Shown: one piece after another, positions 15,401 to 26,192 of the stretch
Layout of the letters: the number at the start of each line of letters is the position of its first letter
Numbering within the stretch: the first letter of the stretch is position 1
NCBI GenBank assembly: GCA_029339505.1
Contig: JAQISU010000119.1
Coordinates: 913,001-977,000, forward strand
Length of the DNA: 64,000 nucleotides
Source: Unio delphinus
Taxonomy: Eukaryota > Mollusca > Bivalvia > Unionida > Unionidae
Direction: 5' to 3'
Position numbers and translations under genes: made by a program
The notes under the pieces: generated by a model
What the model was told of the DNA's origin: nothing
Seen by the model: the letters and a program-made list of their open reading frames with translations, nothing else
The model's database searches: none

Positions 15401-18400
15401 TAAAGCTCTACTAGTTACAATGAAAGCATTATGATCATAAATATAGAAACAACTAAAGCTCTACTAGTTACAATGAAAGCTGTATGATCATAAATACAGA
15501 AACAACTAAAGCTCTACTAGTTACAATGAAATCAGTATGCACATAAATATAGAAACAACTAAAGCTCTACTAGTTACAATGAAAGCATTATGATCATAAA
15601 TACAGAAACAACTAAAGCTCTACTAGTTACAATGAAATCAGTATGCACATAAATATAGAAACAACTAAAGCTCTACTAGTTACAATGAAAGCATTATGAT
15701 CATAAATATAGAAACAACTAAAGCTCTACTAGTTACAATGAAAGCAGTATGATCATAAATACAGAAACAACTAAAGCTCTACTAGTTACAATGAAAGCAT
15801 TATGATCATAAATACAGAAACAACTAAAGACCTACTAGTTACAATGAAAGCAGTATGCACATAAATATAGAAACAACTAAAGCTCTACTAGTTACAATGA
15901 AAGCAGTATGATCATAAATACAGAAACAACTAAAGCCCTACTAGTTACAATGAAAGCAGTATGCACATAAATATAGAAACAACTAAAGCTCTACTAGTTA
16001 CAATGAAAGCAGTATGATCATAAATACAGAAACAACTAAAGCCCTACTAGTTACAATGAAAGCAGTATGCACATAAATATAGAAACAACTAAAGCTCTAC
16101 TAGTTACAATGAAATCAGTATGCACATAAATACAGAAACAACTAAAACCCTACTAGTTACAATGAAAGCAGTATGCACATAAATGCAGAAACAACTAAAG
16201 CCCTACTAGTTACAATGAAAGCAGTATACACATAAATACAGAAAGAACTAAAGCTCTTTTAGTTACAATGAAAGCAGTATACACATAAATACAGAAAGAA
16301 CTAAAGCTCTATTAGTTACAATGAAAGCAGTATGCACATAAATACAGAAACAACTAAAGCTCTGCAAGTTACAATGAAAGCTGTATGATCATAAGTACAG
16401 AAACAACTAAAGCCCTACTAGTTACAAATGAAAGCAGTATACACATAAATACAGAAACAACTAAAGCCCTACTAGTTACAATGAAAGCAGTATGCACATA
16501 AATACAGAAACAACTAAAGCTCTGCAAGTTACAATGAAAGCAGTATGATCATAAATACATAAACAACTAAAGCTCTGCAAGTTACAATGAAAGCAGTATG
16601 ATCATAAATACAGAAACAACTAAAGCCCTACTAGTTACAATGAAAGCTGTATGATCATAAGTACAGAAACAACTAAAGCCCTACTAGTTACAAATGAAAG
16701 CAGTATGCACATAAATACAGAAACAACTAAAGCCCTACTAGTTACAATGAAAGCTGTATGATCATAAGTACAGAAACAACTAAAGCACTACTAGTTACAA
16801 ATGAAAGCAGTATACACATAAATACAGAAACAACTAAAGCCCTACTAGTTACAATGAAAGCAGTATGCACATAAATACAGAAACAACTAAAGCTCTGCAA
16901 GTTACAATGAAAGCAGTATGATCATAAATACAGAAACAACTAAAGCTCTGCAAGTTACAATGAAAGCAGTATGATCATAAATACAGAAACAACTAAAGCC
17001 CTACTAGTTACAATGAAAGCTGTATGATCATAAATACAGAAACAACTAAAGCCCTACTAGTTACAATGAAAGCAGTATGATCATAAATACAGAAACAACT
17101 AAAGCTCTGCAAGTTACAATGAAAGCAGTATGATCATAAATACAGAAACAACTAAAGCCCTACTAGTTACAATGAAAGCTGTATGATCATAAATACAGAA
17201 ACAACTAAAGCCCTACTAGTTACAATGAAAGCAGTATGATCATAAATACAGAAACAACTAAAGCTCTGCAAGTTACAATGAAAGCAGTATGATCATAAAT
17301 ACAGAAACAACTAAAGCCCTACTAGTTACAATGAAAGCAGTATGCACATAAATACAGAAACAACTAAAGCCCAGCTAGTTACAATGAAAGCTGTATGTAC
17401 ATAAATACAGAAATAACTAAAGCTCTACTAGTTACAATGAAAGCTGTATGATCATAAATACAGAAATAACTAAAGCTCTACTAGTTACAATGAAAGCTGT
17501 ATGATCATAAATACAGAAACAACTAAAGCCCTACTAGTTACAATGAAAGCAGTATGCACATAAATACAGAAAGAACTAAAGCTCTATTAGTTACAATGAA
17601 AGCAGTATGATTATAAATACAGAAACAACTAAAGCTCTACTAGTTACAATGAAAGCAGTATGATTATAAATACAGAAACAACTAAAGCTCTATTAGTTAC
17701 AATGAAAGCAGTATGATTATAAATACAGAAACAACTAAAGCTCTACTAGTTACAATGAAAGCAGTATGATTATAAATACAGAAACAACTAAAGCTCTATT
17801 AGTTACAATGAAAGCAGTATGATTATAAATACAGAAACAACTAAAGCTCTATTAGTTACAATGAAAGCAGTATGATTATAAATACAGAAACAACTAAAGC
17901 TCTATTAGTTACAATGAAAGCAGTATGATTATAAATACAGAAACAACTAAAGCTCTACTAGTTACAATGAAAGCAGTATGATCATAAATACAGAAACAAC
18001 TAAAGCCCTACTAGTTACAATGAAAGCTGTATGATCATAAATACAGAAACAACTAAAGCCCTACTAGTTACAATGAAAGCAGTATGCACATAAATACAGA
18101 AACAACTAAAGCTCTACTAGTTACAATGAAAGCAGTATGATCATAAATACAGAAACAACTAAAGCCCTACTAGTTACAATGAAAGCAGTATGCACATAAA
18201 TACAGAAACAACTAAAGCCTACTAGTTACAATGAAAGCAGTATGATTATAAATACAGAAACAACTAAAGCTCTATTAGTTACAATGAAAGCAGTATGATT
18301 ATAAATACAGAAACAACTAAAGCTCTACTAGTTACAATGAAAGCAGTATGATCATAAATACAGAAACAACTAAAGCCCTACTAGTTACAATGAAAGCTGT

Positions 18401-19060
18401 ATGATCATAAATACAGAAACAACTAAAGCCCTACTAGTTACAATGAAAGCAGTATGCACATAAATACAGAAACAACTAAAGCTCTACTAGTTACAATGAA
18501 AGCAGTATGATCATAAATACAGAAACAACTAAAGCCCTACTAGTTACAATGAAAGCAGTATGCACATAAATACAGAAACAACTAAAGCCCTACTAGTTAC
18601 AATGAAAGCTGTATGATCATAAATACAGAAACAACTAAAGCCCTACTAGTTACAATGAAAGCAGTATGCACATAAATACAGAAACAACTAAAGCTCTATT
18701 AGTTACAATGAAAGCAGTATGCACATAAATACAGAAAGAACTAAAGCTCTATTAGTTACAATGAAAGCAGTATACACATAAATACAGAAACAACAAAAGC
18801 CCTACTAGTTACAATGAAAGCAATATGATCATAAATATAGAAAGAACTAAAGCTCTATTAGTTACAATGAAAGCAGTATACACATAAATACAGAAACAAC
18901 TAAAGCTCTACTAGTTACAATGAAAGCAGTATACACATAAATACAGAAACAACAAAAGCCCTACTAGTTACAATGAAAGCAGTATGATCATAAATATAGA
19001 AAGAACTAAAGCTCTATTAGTTACAATGAAAGCAGTATGATCATAAATACAGAAACAACT
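6480..19060. repeat. Two paralogous superblocks of about 6.3-7.0 kb in the satellite
   Basis: Rare markers in the first half recur in the second in the same order. CTAGTTGCAATG lies at about 7,090 and 13,348 (offset 6,258); ACATAAACAACT at 9,771 and 16,557 (6,786); CTGTATGTACAT at about 10,605 and 17,391 (6,786); AAGCAATATGATC at 11,821 and 18,818 (6,997). The stepwise rise in offset is close to whole monomers, as expected if one large block was duplicated and the copies then gained or lost monomers. Confidence 0.8.
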
Positions 19061-21364
19061 AAAGCTCTACTAGTTACAATGAAAGCAGTATACACATAAG
19101 TACAGAAACAACTAAAGCTCTACTAGTTACAATGAAAGCAGTATGATCATAAATACAGAAACAACTAAAGCTCTACTAGTTACAATGAAAGCAGTATACA
19201 CATAAGTACAGAAACAACTAAAGCTCTACTAGTTACAATGAAAGCAGTTTGATCATAAATACAGAAACAACTAAAGCTCTACTAGTTACAATGAAAGCAG
19301 TATGATCATAAATACAGAAACAACTAAAGCTCTACTAGTTACAATGAAAGCAGTATACACATAAATACAGAAACAACAAAAGCCCTACTAGTTACAATGA
19401 AAGCAGTATGATCATAAATATAGAAAGAACTAAAGCTCTATTAGTTACAATGAAAGCAGTATGATCATAAATACAGAAACAACTAAAGCTCTACTAGTTA
19501 CAATGAAAGCAGTATACACATAAGTACAGAAACAACTAAAGCTCTACTAGTTACAATGAAAGCAGTATGATCATAAATACAGAAACAACTAAAGCTCTAC
19601 TAGTTACAATGAAAGCAGTATACACATAAGTACAGAAACAACTAAAGCTCTACTAGTTACAATGAAAGCAGTTTGATCATAAATACAGAAACAACTAAAG
19701 CTCTACTAGTTACAATGAAAGCAGTATGATCATAAATACAGAAACAACTAAAGTTCTACTAGTTACAATGAAAGCAGTATGATCATAAATACAGAAACAA
19801 CTAAAGCTCTACTAGTTACAATGAAAGCAGTATACACATAAGTACAGAAACAACTAAAGCTCTACTAGTTACAATGAAAGCAGTTTGATCATAAATACAG
19901 AAACAACTAAAGCTCTACTAGTTACAATGAAAGCAGTTTGATCATAAATACAGAAATAACTAAAGCTCTACTAGTTACAATGAAAGCAGTATGATCATAA
20001 ATACAGAAACAACTAAAGCTCTACAAGTTACAATGAAAGCAGTATGCACATAAATATAGAAACAACAAAAGCCCTACTAGTTACAATGAAAGCAGTATGC
20101 ACATAAATACAGAAACAACTAAAGCTCTACTAGTTACAATGAAAGCAGTATGATCATAAATATAGAAACAACAAAAGCCCTACTAGTTACAATGAAAGCA
20201 GTATGCACATAAATACAGAAACAACTAAAGCTCTACTAGTTACAATGAAAGCAGTATGATCATAAATATAGAAACAACTAAAGCCCTACTAGTTACAATG
20301 AAAGCAGTATACACATAAATACAGAAACAACTAAAGCTCTACTAGTTACAATGAAAGCAGTATACACATAAGTACAGAAACAACTAAAGCTCTACTAGTT
20401 ACAATGAAAGCTGTATGATCATAAATACAGAAACAACTAAAGCTCTATTAGTTACAATGAAAGCAGTATACACATAAGTACAGAAACAACTAAAGCCCTA
20501 CTAGTTACAATGAAAGCAGTATGATCATAAATACAGAAACAACTAAAGCTCTACTAGTTACAATGAAAGCAGTATACACATAAGTACAGAAACAACTAAA
20601 GCCCTACTAGTTACAATGAAAGCAGTATGATCATAAATACAGAAACAACTAAAGCTCTACTAGTTACAATGAAAGCAGTATGATCATAAATACAGAAACA
20701 ACTAAAGCTCTACTAGTTACAATGAAAGCTGTATGATCATAAATACAGAAACAACTAAAGCTCTATTAGTTACAATGAAAGCAGTATGATCATAAATACA
20801 GAAACAACTAAAGCTCTACTAGTTACAATGAAAGCAGTATACACATAAATACAGAAAGAACTAAAGCTCTATTAGTTACAATTAAAGCAGTATGATCATA
20901 AATACAGAAACAACTAAAGCTCTACTAGTTACAATGAAAGCAGTATGATCATAAATACAGAAACAACTAAAGCCCTACTAGCTACAATGAAAGCAGTATG
21001 ATCATAAATACAGAAACAACTAAAGCCCTACTAGTTACAATGAAAGCAGTATGCACATAAATACAGAAACAACTAAAGCTCTACTAGTTACAATGAAAGC
21101 AGTATGCACATAAATACAGAAACAACTAAAGCTCTACTAGTTACAATGAAAGCTGTATGCACATAAATACAGAAACAACTAAAGCTCTACTAGTTACAAT
21201 GAAAGCAGTATGCACATAAATACAGAAACAACTAAAGCTCTACTAGTTACAATGAAAGCAGTATGCACATAAATACAGAAACAACTAAAGCTCTACTAGT
21301 TACAATGAAAGCAGTATGATCATAAATACAGAAACAACTAAAGCTCTACTAGTTATGAGCTAGG

Positions 21365-22020
21365 CTAGATAGTGATAAACTCCAGGTTCTGTTTGACAGT
21401 GTGAGTCTTAATATGACCTCTCATGATAAAATGGTTGGTGTGTTTGTAGATAACAATCTTACTTGGTCTATTCACATTAAACATGTTTCTGAAAAGGTTA
21501 ATTATTATCCTTGGCTACAGAGGAAAATCAAAATGTACATTCCTCTTCAGTATAGGGTCATCTTTTATAAAAGTTATATTCAACCATATCTGGACTATTG
21601 TAATATAATTTGGGGTAATACATGCACTTCTAATTCAAACATAATGACACTTTTAAGACTCCAAAGGAGGGCTTGCCATTTAATTCTTGATCAATGTATA
21701 GACAATTTCCAGGATGCAATGAATGAAATAAAGGTTTTAATAATACAGGAAAGAATAATCCTTAGAAAGGTTAAATTATTGTATAAAGTATCCAGAAAAA
21801 CCATTCCTGTCTATCTAAGCAATATCTTTCACCAAAGAGATGCTGATGGTACTCCAGATTTAAGGTCCATAAGAAGTATAAATTACATTATACCGAGGCT
21901 AAAGAAGTGTATCTTTAACAAAGAGTTCAATATACTAATCCACTGGTATGGAATAACACTCCCAGTGACATAAGGCAGGCTCCAAGCATTTTTTCTTTTT
22001 ATAATCAATGTCTTAAATAG
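21365..22020 (+). pseudogene. LINE (non-LTR retrotransposon) 3' fragment, RT thumb and C-terminus
   Basis: The open frame 21,401-21,973 encodes the region after the reverse transcriptase catalytic motifs in Jockey/CR1-like LINE proteins. Around residues 11-21 it reads MVGVFVDNNLTW, matching the family's LGVxIDxxLTWxxHI block, then YKSYIQPYLDYCNIIWG, the hallmark R/YxxxIxPxLDYCxxxWG motif, then LQRRACHLI. The frame shifts near 21,945; the +1 frame carries the typical WNNTPSDIRQAPSIFSF tail to a stop at 22,018-22,020. The catalytic RT and endonuclease domains are absent and the fragment begins within about 20 bases of the end of the satellite. It is therefore a 5'-truncated dead copy. The LINE clade was not resolved. 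Confidence 0.85.
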
Positions 22021-22255
22021 ATAAAATCTTGAGACAATCGAAAAGTTCTAGTACAATAAATATCGTCTGCTTTTCTGTAATTTGGCATCATTTTCACAGT
22101 TGAATTTTCAATGCATGATAATGTTTTATATTTTATTAATGTGTTCTTAGATATCTGTGCATATGTTCCAGGCTTGATACTTTGATTTTTTAAATCAATT
22201 AATTATTTAGTGTCAAGACAGATTTTTCATATTATATTGTATATACTGAAAGTTT
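22021..22255 (+). other. Probable 3' UTR of the truncated LINE
   Basis: AT-rich sequence without ORFs between the LINE stop codon and the ATT microsatellite. Its position suggests the 3' UTR of the element, with the microsatellite as, or grown from, its tail. This is inference from position only. Confidence 0.4.
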
Positions 22256-22346
22256 TTATTATTATTATTATTAGTAGTATTATTATTATTATTATTCTTC
22301 TTCTAATTATTATTATTATTATTATTAATGTTTATATTATTATTTA

Positions 22347-22392
<46 letters not shown>

Positions 22393-22420
22393 TATTTACT
22401 ATTATTATTATTATTATTAA

Positions 22421-22457
<37 letters not shown>
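22256..22457. repeat. (ATT)n microsatellite, imperfect
   Basis: About 200 bases of TTA/ATT triplets with short interruptions (TTAGTAG, CTTCTTCTAA, AATGTTTAT, AATGTTATTTACT, AACATT). Either the LINE tail or an independent expansion next to it. Confidence 0.95.
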
Positions 22458-22533
22458 GTCCCCCTTCACTCTGAAGAACAGCCATGAAGGCATCTTCCAT
22501 GAAAGCATCAACGTCAGCAGAATTCACATAATT
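22453..22533 (-). CDS. Candidate terminal exon, unidentified protein
   Basis: On the minus strand a pyrimidine-rich tract ending in TTTGTGACAG forms a good splice acceptor just before 22,533. From there a 26-codon frame runs to a TAA at 22,453-22,455, reading NYVNSADVDAFMEDAFMAVL and then QSEGGQ. The composition is acidic and amphipathic and looks like real protein. The stop lies at the edge of the ATT microsatellite. No upstream exon could be found in the tandem-repeat-rich DNA to the right, and I do not recognise the peptide. It could be chance or a processed remnant. Confidence 0.3.
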
Positions 22534-23449
22534 CTGTCACAAAGAAAGTAATATTTGGCTGAATAATTATGAAAATCAATTTCTTGTATATTTTCATCAT
22601 CCATTGTTGCATCTAACAGCTACATGTATTTCATTAGTAATCAGAAATCCCATGTGAAATTTGGATGTCATAGGTACATGTATGTCAGAAAATGTACTAA
22701 AAACTGAAAGGGGAGGTAAGTTAGCTCTGACCCAAAAAATAGTTTTATCAGTGAAAATAATATAGATGATAAGACAATTTTTTTGTTATTTCTGGGCTGC
22801 TCAGCTGTTTATATGTAGAAAATTTAAATCTACTGGGATAATTTTCTTTGTCAGCTTATGTCTGTGCTAGGGATGTCTACCAATATTCATATCTTTTTAT
22901 CATGAGAAATTGATCATTAAAACCTAATAATGGTAAAACTCGATATACAGTGGTTTAAATAAAAAAAATTACATACATATTTTTCAGTTAGCACTTGACT
23001 TTGTGTTTATAAATGCATTTAACACTTCATTTGGTGTTTTTAGTTGCATTTAACAGTTAATTTGGTGTTTTTAGTTGCATTTAACACATGGTTTGGTGTT
23101 TTTAGTTGCACTTTACACTTGACTTGGTGTTTCTTTTTCTACATTTAGCACCTGTCTTAATGTTTTTAACTGCATTAGTTGTTGACCTTATTCTAGTTGT
23201 AGTATTGTTTTAACCATTCAAGCCACCACTGCTTGTTGTCTGCATATTTTCATTTTTTTAAATTCTTTTTTGTGGGTCTTTTTACAGTTTTGTATTCTTT
23301 GTTATTTGTCTTTATACAGGTTAATCAATGAAGCAAATTTGCCAACAAATAGGCAAACTTATGACCCAAAATAAATCCATAAATTGTTGTTTTTTGTAAC
23401 CAAATCATTCTTTCACTAAACTATAAAACCATGGTATCAACAAAACTAT
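22534..23449. other. AT-rich DNA with a weak 35-bp repeat
   Basis: No gene recognised. Between about 22,990 and 23,175 there are five degenerate copies of a unit like TTTGGTGTTTTTAGTTGCAT followed by TTAACAC. The rest is unique AT-rich sequence. Confidence 0.5.
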
Positions 23450-24868
23450 TTATTTTGATGTTAGACACTGATTTTGATGTTAGACACTGATTTTGATGTT
23501 AGACACCAGTTTTGATGTTAGACACTGACTTTGATGCTAGACACTGATTTTGATGTTAGACACTGATTTGATGATAGACACCGATTTTGATGTTAGACAA
23601 TGATTTTGATGTTAGACACTACTTTTGATGTTAGACACCGATTTTGATGTTAGACACTGATGTTAGGCACTGATTTTGAGGTCAGACACCGATTTTGATG
23701 TTAAACAATGATTTTGATGTTAGACACTGATTTTGATGTTAGACACTGATTTTGATGTTAGACAATGATTTTGATGTTAGACACTGATTTTGATGTTAGA
23801 CACTGATTTTGATGTTAGACACCAATTTTGATGTTAGACACTGACTTTGATGTTAGACACTGATTTTGATGTTAGACTCTGACTTTGATGTTAGACACTG
23901 ATTTTGATGTTAGACACTGATTTTGATGTTAGACTCTGACTTTGATGTTAGACACTGATTTTGATGTTAGACTCTGACTTTGATGTTAGACACCAATTTT
24001 GATGTTAGACACTGACTTTGATGTTAGACACCGATTTTGATGTTAGACTCTGACTTTGATGTTAGACTCTGACTTTGATGTTAGACTCTGATTTTGATGT
24101 TAGACACTGATTTTGATGTTAGACTCTGACTTTGATGTTAGACACTGATTTTGATGTTAGACTCTGACTTTGATGTTAGACACTGATTTTGATGTTAGAC
24201 ACTGACTTTGATGTTAGACACCGATTTTGATGTTAGACTCTGACTTTGATGTTAGACTCTGACTTTGATGTTAGACTCTGATTTTGATGTTAGACACTGA
24301 TTTTGATGTTAGACTCTGACTTTGATGTTAGACACTGATTTTGATGTTAGACTCTGACTTTGATGTTAGACACTGATTTTGATGTTAGACTCTGACTTTG
24401 ATGTTAGACACTGATTTTGATGTTAGACACTGACTTTGATGTTAGACACCGATTTTGATGTTAGACTCTGACTTTGATGTTAGACTCTGACTTTGATGTT
24501 AGACTCTGACTTTGATGTTAGACACTGATTTAATGTTAGACACTGACTTTGATGTTAGACACTGATTTGATGTTAGACACTGATTTGATGTTAGACACTG
24601 ACTTTGATGTTAGACTCTGACTTTGATGTTAGACACTGATTTTGATGTTAGACTCTGACTTTGATGTTAGACACTGATTTTGATGTTAGACTCTGACTTT
24701 GATGTTAGACACTGATTTTGATGTTAGACTCTGACTTTGATGTTAGACACTGATTTTGATGTTAGACACTGACTTTGATGTTAGACACTGATTTGATGTT
24801 AGACTCTGACTTTGATGTTAGACTCTGACTTTGATGTTAGACACTGATTTGATGTTAGACACTGATTA
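23450..24868. repeat. 19-bp tandem array, about 74 copies
   Basis: The unit is GATGTTAGACACTGATTTT with a second main type having ACTCTGACTTT. The two types alternate in repeated runs, and some units lack one T. The left end contains more degenerate units (TTAGGCACTG, GAGGTCAGACACC), typical of the edge of an old array. Confidence 0.97.
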
Positions 24869-24925
24869 GAGTTGCTCTCTCTTGATTGAGATGATTAAAT
24901 CATAGTTTAGCAATAGAGATAGAAA

Positions 24926-25276
24926 GAAGAAATAATAGAAGCAGGTGATGAGATTTTGTTGAGTTTGTGTTTATGATATTTGGTATTTAAGATGTGAAGA
25001 AATAATATAAGCAGGTGATGAGATTTTGTTGAGTTTGTGTTTATGATATTTGGTATTTAAGATGTGACGAAATAATATAAGCAGGGGATGAGATTTTGAT
25101 GAGTTTGTGTTTATGATATTTGGTATTTAAGATGTGAAGAAATAATATAAGCAGGTGATGAGATTTTGTTGAGTTTGTGTTTATGATATTTGGTATTTAA
25201 GATGTGAAGAAATAATATAAGCAGGGGATGAGATTTTGTTGAGTTTGTGTTTATGATATTCGGTATTTAAGATGTG
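24926..25276. repeat. 70-bp tandem repeat, 5 copies
   Basis: A 70-base unit beginning GAAGAAATAATATAAGCAGG and containing TTTATGATATTTGGTATTTA is repeated five times with very few differences, so the expansion is recent. Confidence 0.95.
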
Positions 25277-25461
25277 GTTCAATTTTATAGTAAAATCACT
25301 ACTCCATACAGAACATTTGAACTTAAAGCAGGACTGAGTAATTCTAAAAGTAGTTTTATTTTAAATTGAAGATTTATTTTCATAATTTATTTAAATAAAT
25401 TCATAGTTTTGTTCACTTTTAGTTCTTTTACTTTAACAATCAGTTAGTTTTGTTTTCTGCA

Positions 25462-25642
25462 TACATATCAAATATATTTCATTGTGTGACATAAATATCA
25501 AATATATATTTCATCGTGTGACATAAATATCAAATGTATTTCATTCTGTGACATAAATATCAAATATATATTTCATTGTGTGACATAAATATCAAATATA
25601 TTTCATTTGTGTGACATAAATATCAAATATATTTCATCGTGT
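25462..25642. repeat. About 31-bp tandem repeat, 6 copies
   Basis: Units like GTGTGACATAAATATCAAAT plus ATATTTCATT recur at intervals of 30-32 bases; length varies through TA dinucleotides. Confidence 0.9.
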
Positions 25643-25839
25643 GGTGCAGAAATCATTTTAACAGGTGGCAAAGTCATGAGTTTTAACATATTGTTTTAAG
25701 TACCACAGGGTGAAACATATCCTGTATTTAGATAGGAAAAGACAATTTTCTTTTTTTATTATATACCAAACATGCTCCATAATTGAAGTTTACAAAATAA
25801 AACTCACTCTTTGGGACATCACATTCCCACCCTCACAAC
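25643..25839. other. Unique spacer
   Basis: No coding potential or repeat recognised between the 31-bp array and the SINE. Confidence 0.5.
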
Positions 25840-26136
25840 CACTCCAGTGGCTTAGTGGTTACAGCCTCTGCCTCAGATGAGAGAAGTCGTAGGTTTGATC
25901 CCTGGCTGAGTCATACCAACAGCTTATTACAGTGGCACTAACAGCTGCCTTGCTCGGTTTTCAGCATTAAAAGGTTAGAGTTAGGACTAGTCAGCCTGGT
26001 GTCATGATGATGTGACTGGGTGGAACGTGTCTGCGGCATGATGCCCCAGTGCTAGATATCACAATCAACTCTGTCACACTGCAGATGTCATAGTGATATG
26101 ACTGAAAAATTGTTAAAACTACATTAAAAATCCAAA

Positions 26137-26137
<1 letters not shown>
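25840..26137 (+). mobile_element. tRNA-derived SINE, family A, full-length copy
   Basis: The head resembles a tRNA with pol III promoter boxes: A box TGGCTTAGTGGTTA at about 25,848-25,861 and B box GGTTTGATCCC at about 25,892-25,902. The body shares long stretches with the copy at 37,157-37,471: CAGCATTA, TTAGGACTRGTCRGCCTG, GTGACTGGGTGG, CATGATG and CCCAGTGCTAGA, and the 3' part ATATGACTGAAAMATTGTTAAA. The 3' end reads AATCCAAATC and runs straight into (AC)n. The head-body-tail layout is typical of molluscan SINEs; the exact family name is unknown to me. Confidence 0.85.

Positions 26138-26190
<53 letters not shown>
26138..26190. repeat. (AC)n microsatellite at the SINE 3' end
   Basis: About 26 AC dinucleotides begin immediately at the SINE tail, so they are probably the expanded tail of the element. 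Confidence 0.95.

Positions 26191-26192
<2 letters not shown>

Larger units (their letters stand above)
1..21350. repeat. 53-bp satellite array, about 400 monomers
   Basis: A monomer beginning ATGATCATAAATACAGAAAC recurs every 53 bases without a break from base 1, so the array extends beyond the left edge. Most variation is at the first bases (ATGATCATA, ATGCACATA, ATACACATA, ATGATTATA), at position about 20 (AACAACT, AAGAACT, AATAACT) and in the CTCTACTAG / CCCTACTAG / CTCTATTAG / CTCTGCAAG block. Monomers carry TGATCA and ACTAGT palindromes. 53 is not a multiple of 3 and the monomer has stops on both strands, so no ORF of note exists. Variant monomers recur at fixed distances, showing higher-order organisation. 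The last recognisable monomer ends near 21,350, where LINE-derived sequence begins. Confidence 0.98.

Noticed and set aside
25848..25915. A functional tRNA gene
   Set aside because: A and B boxes are present, but the stems do not form a complete cloverleaf and the sequence continues into a SINE body with copies elsewhere.
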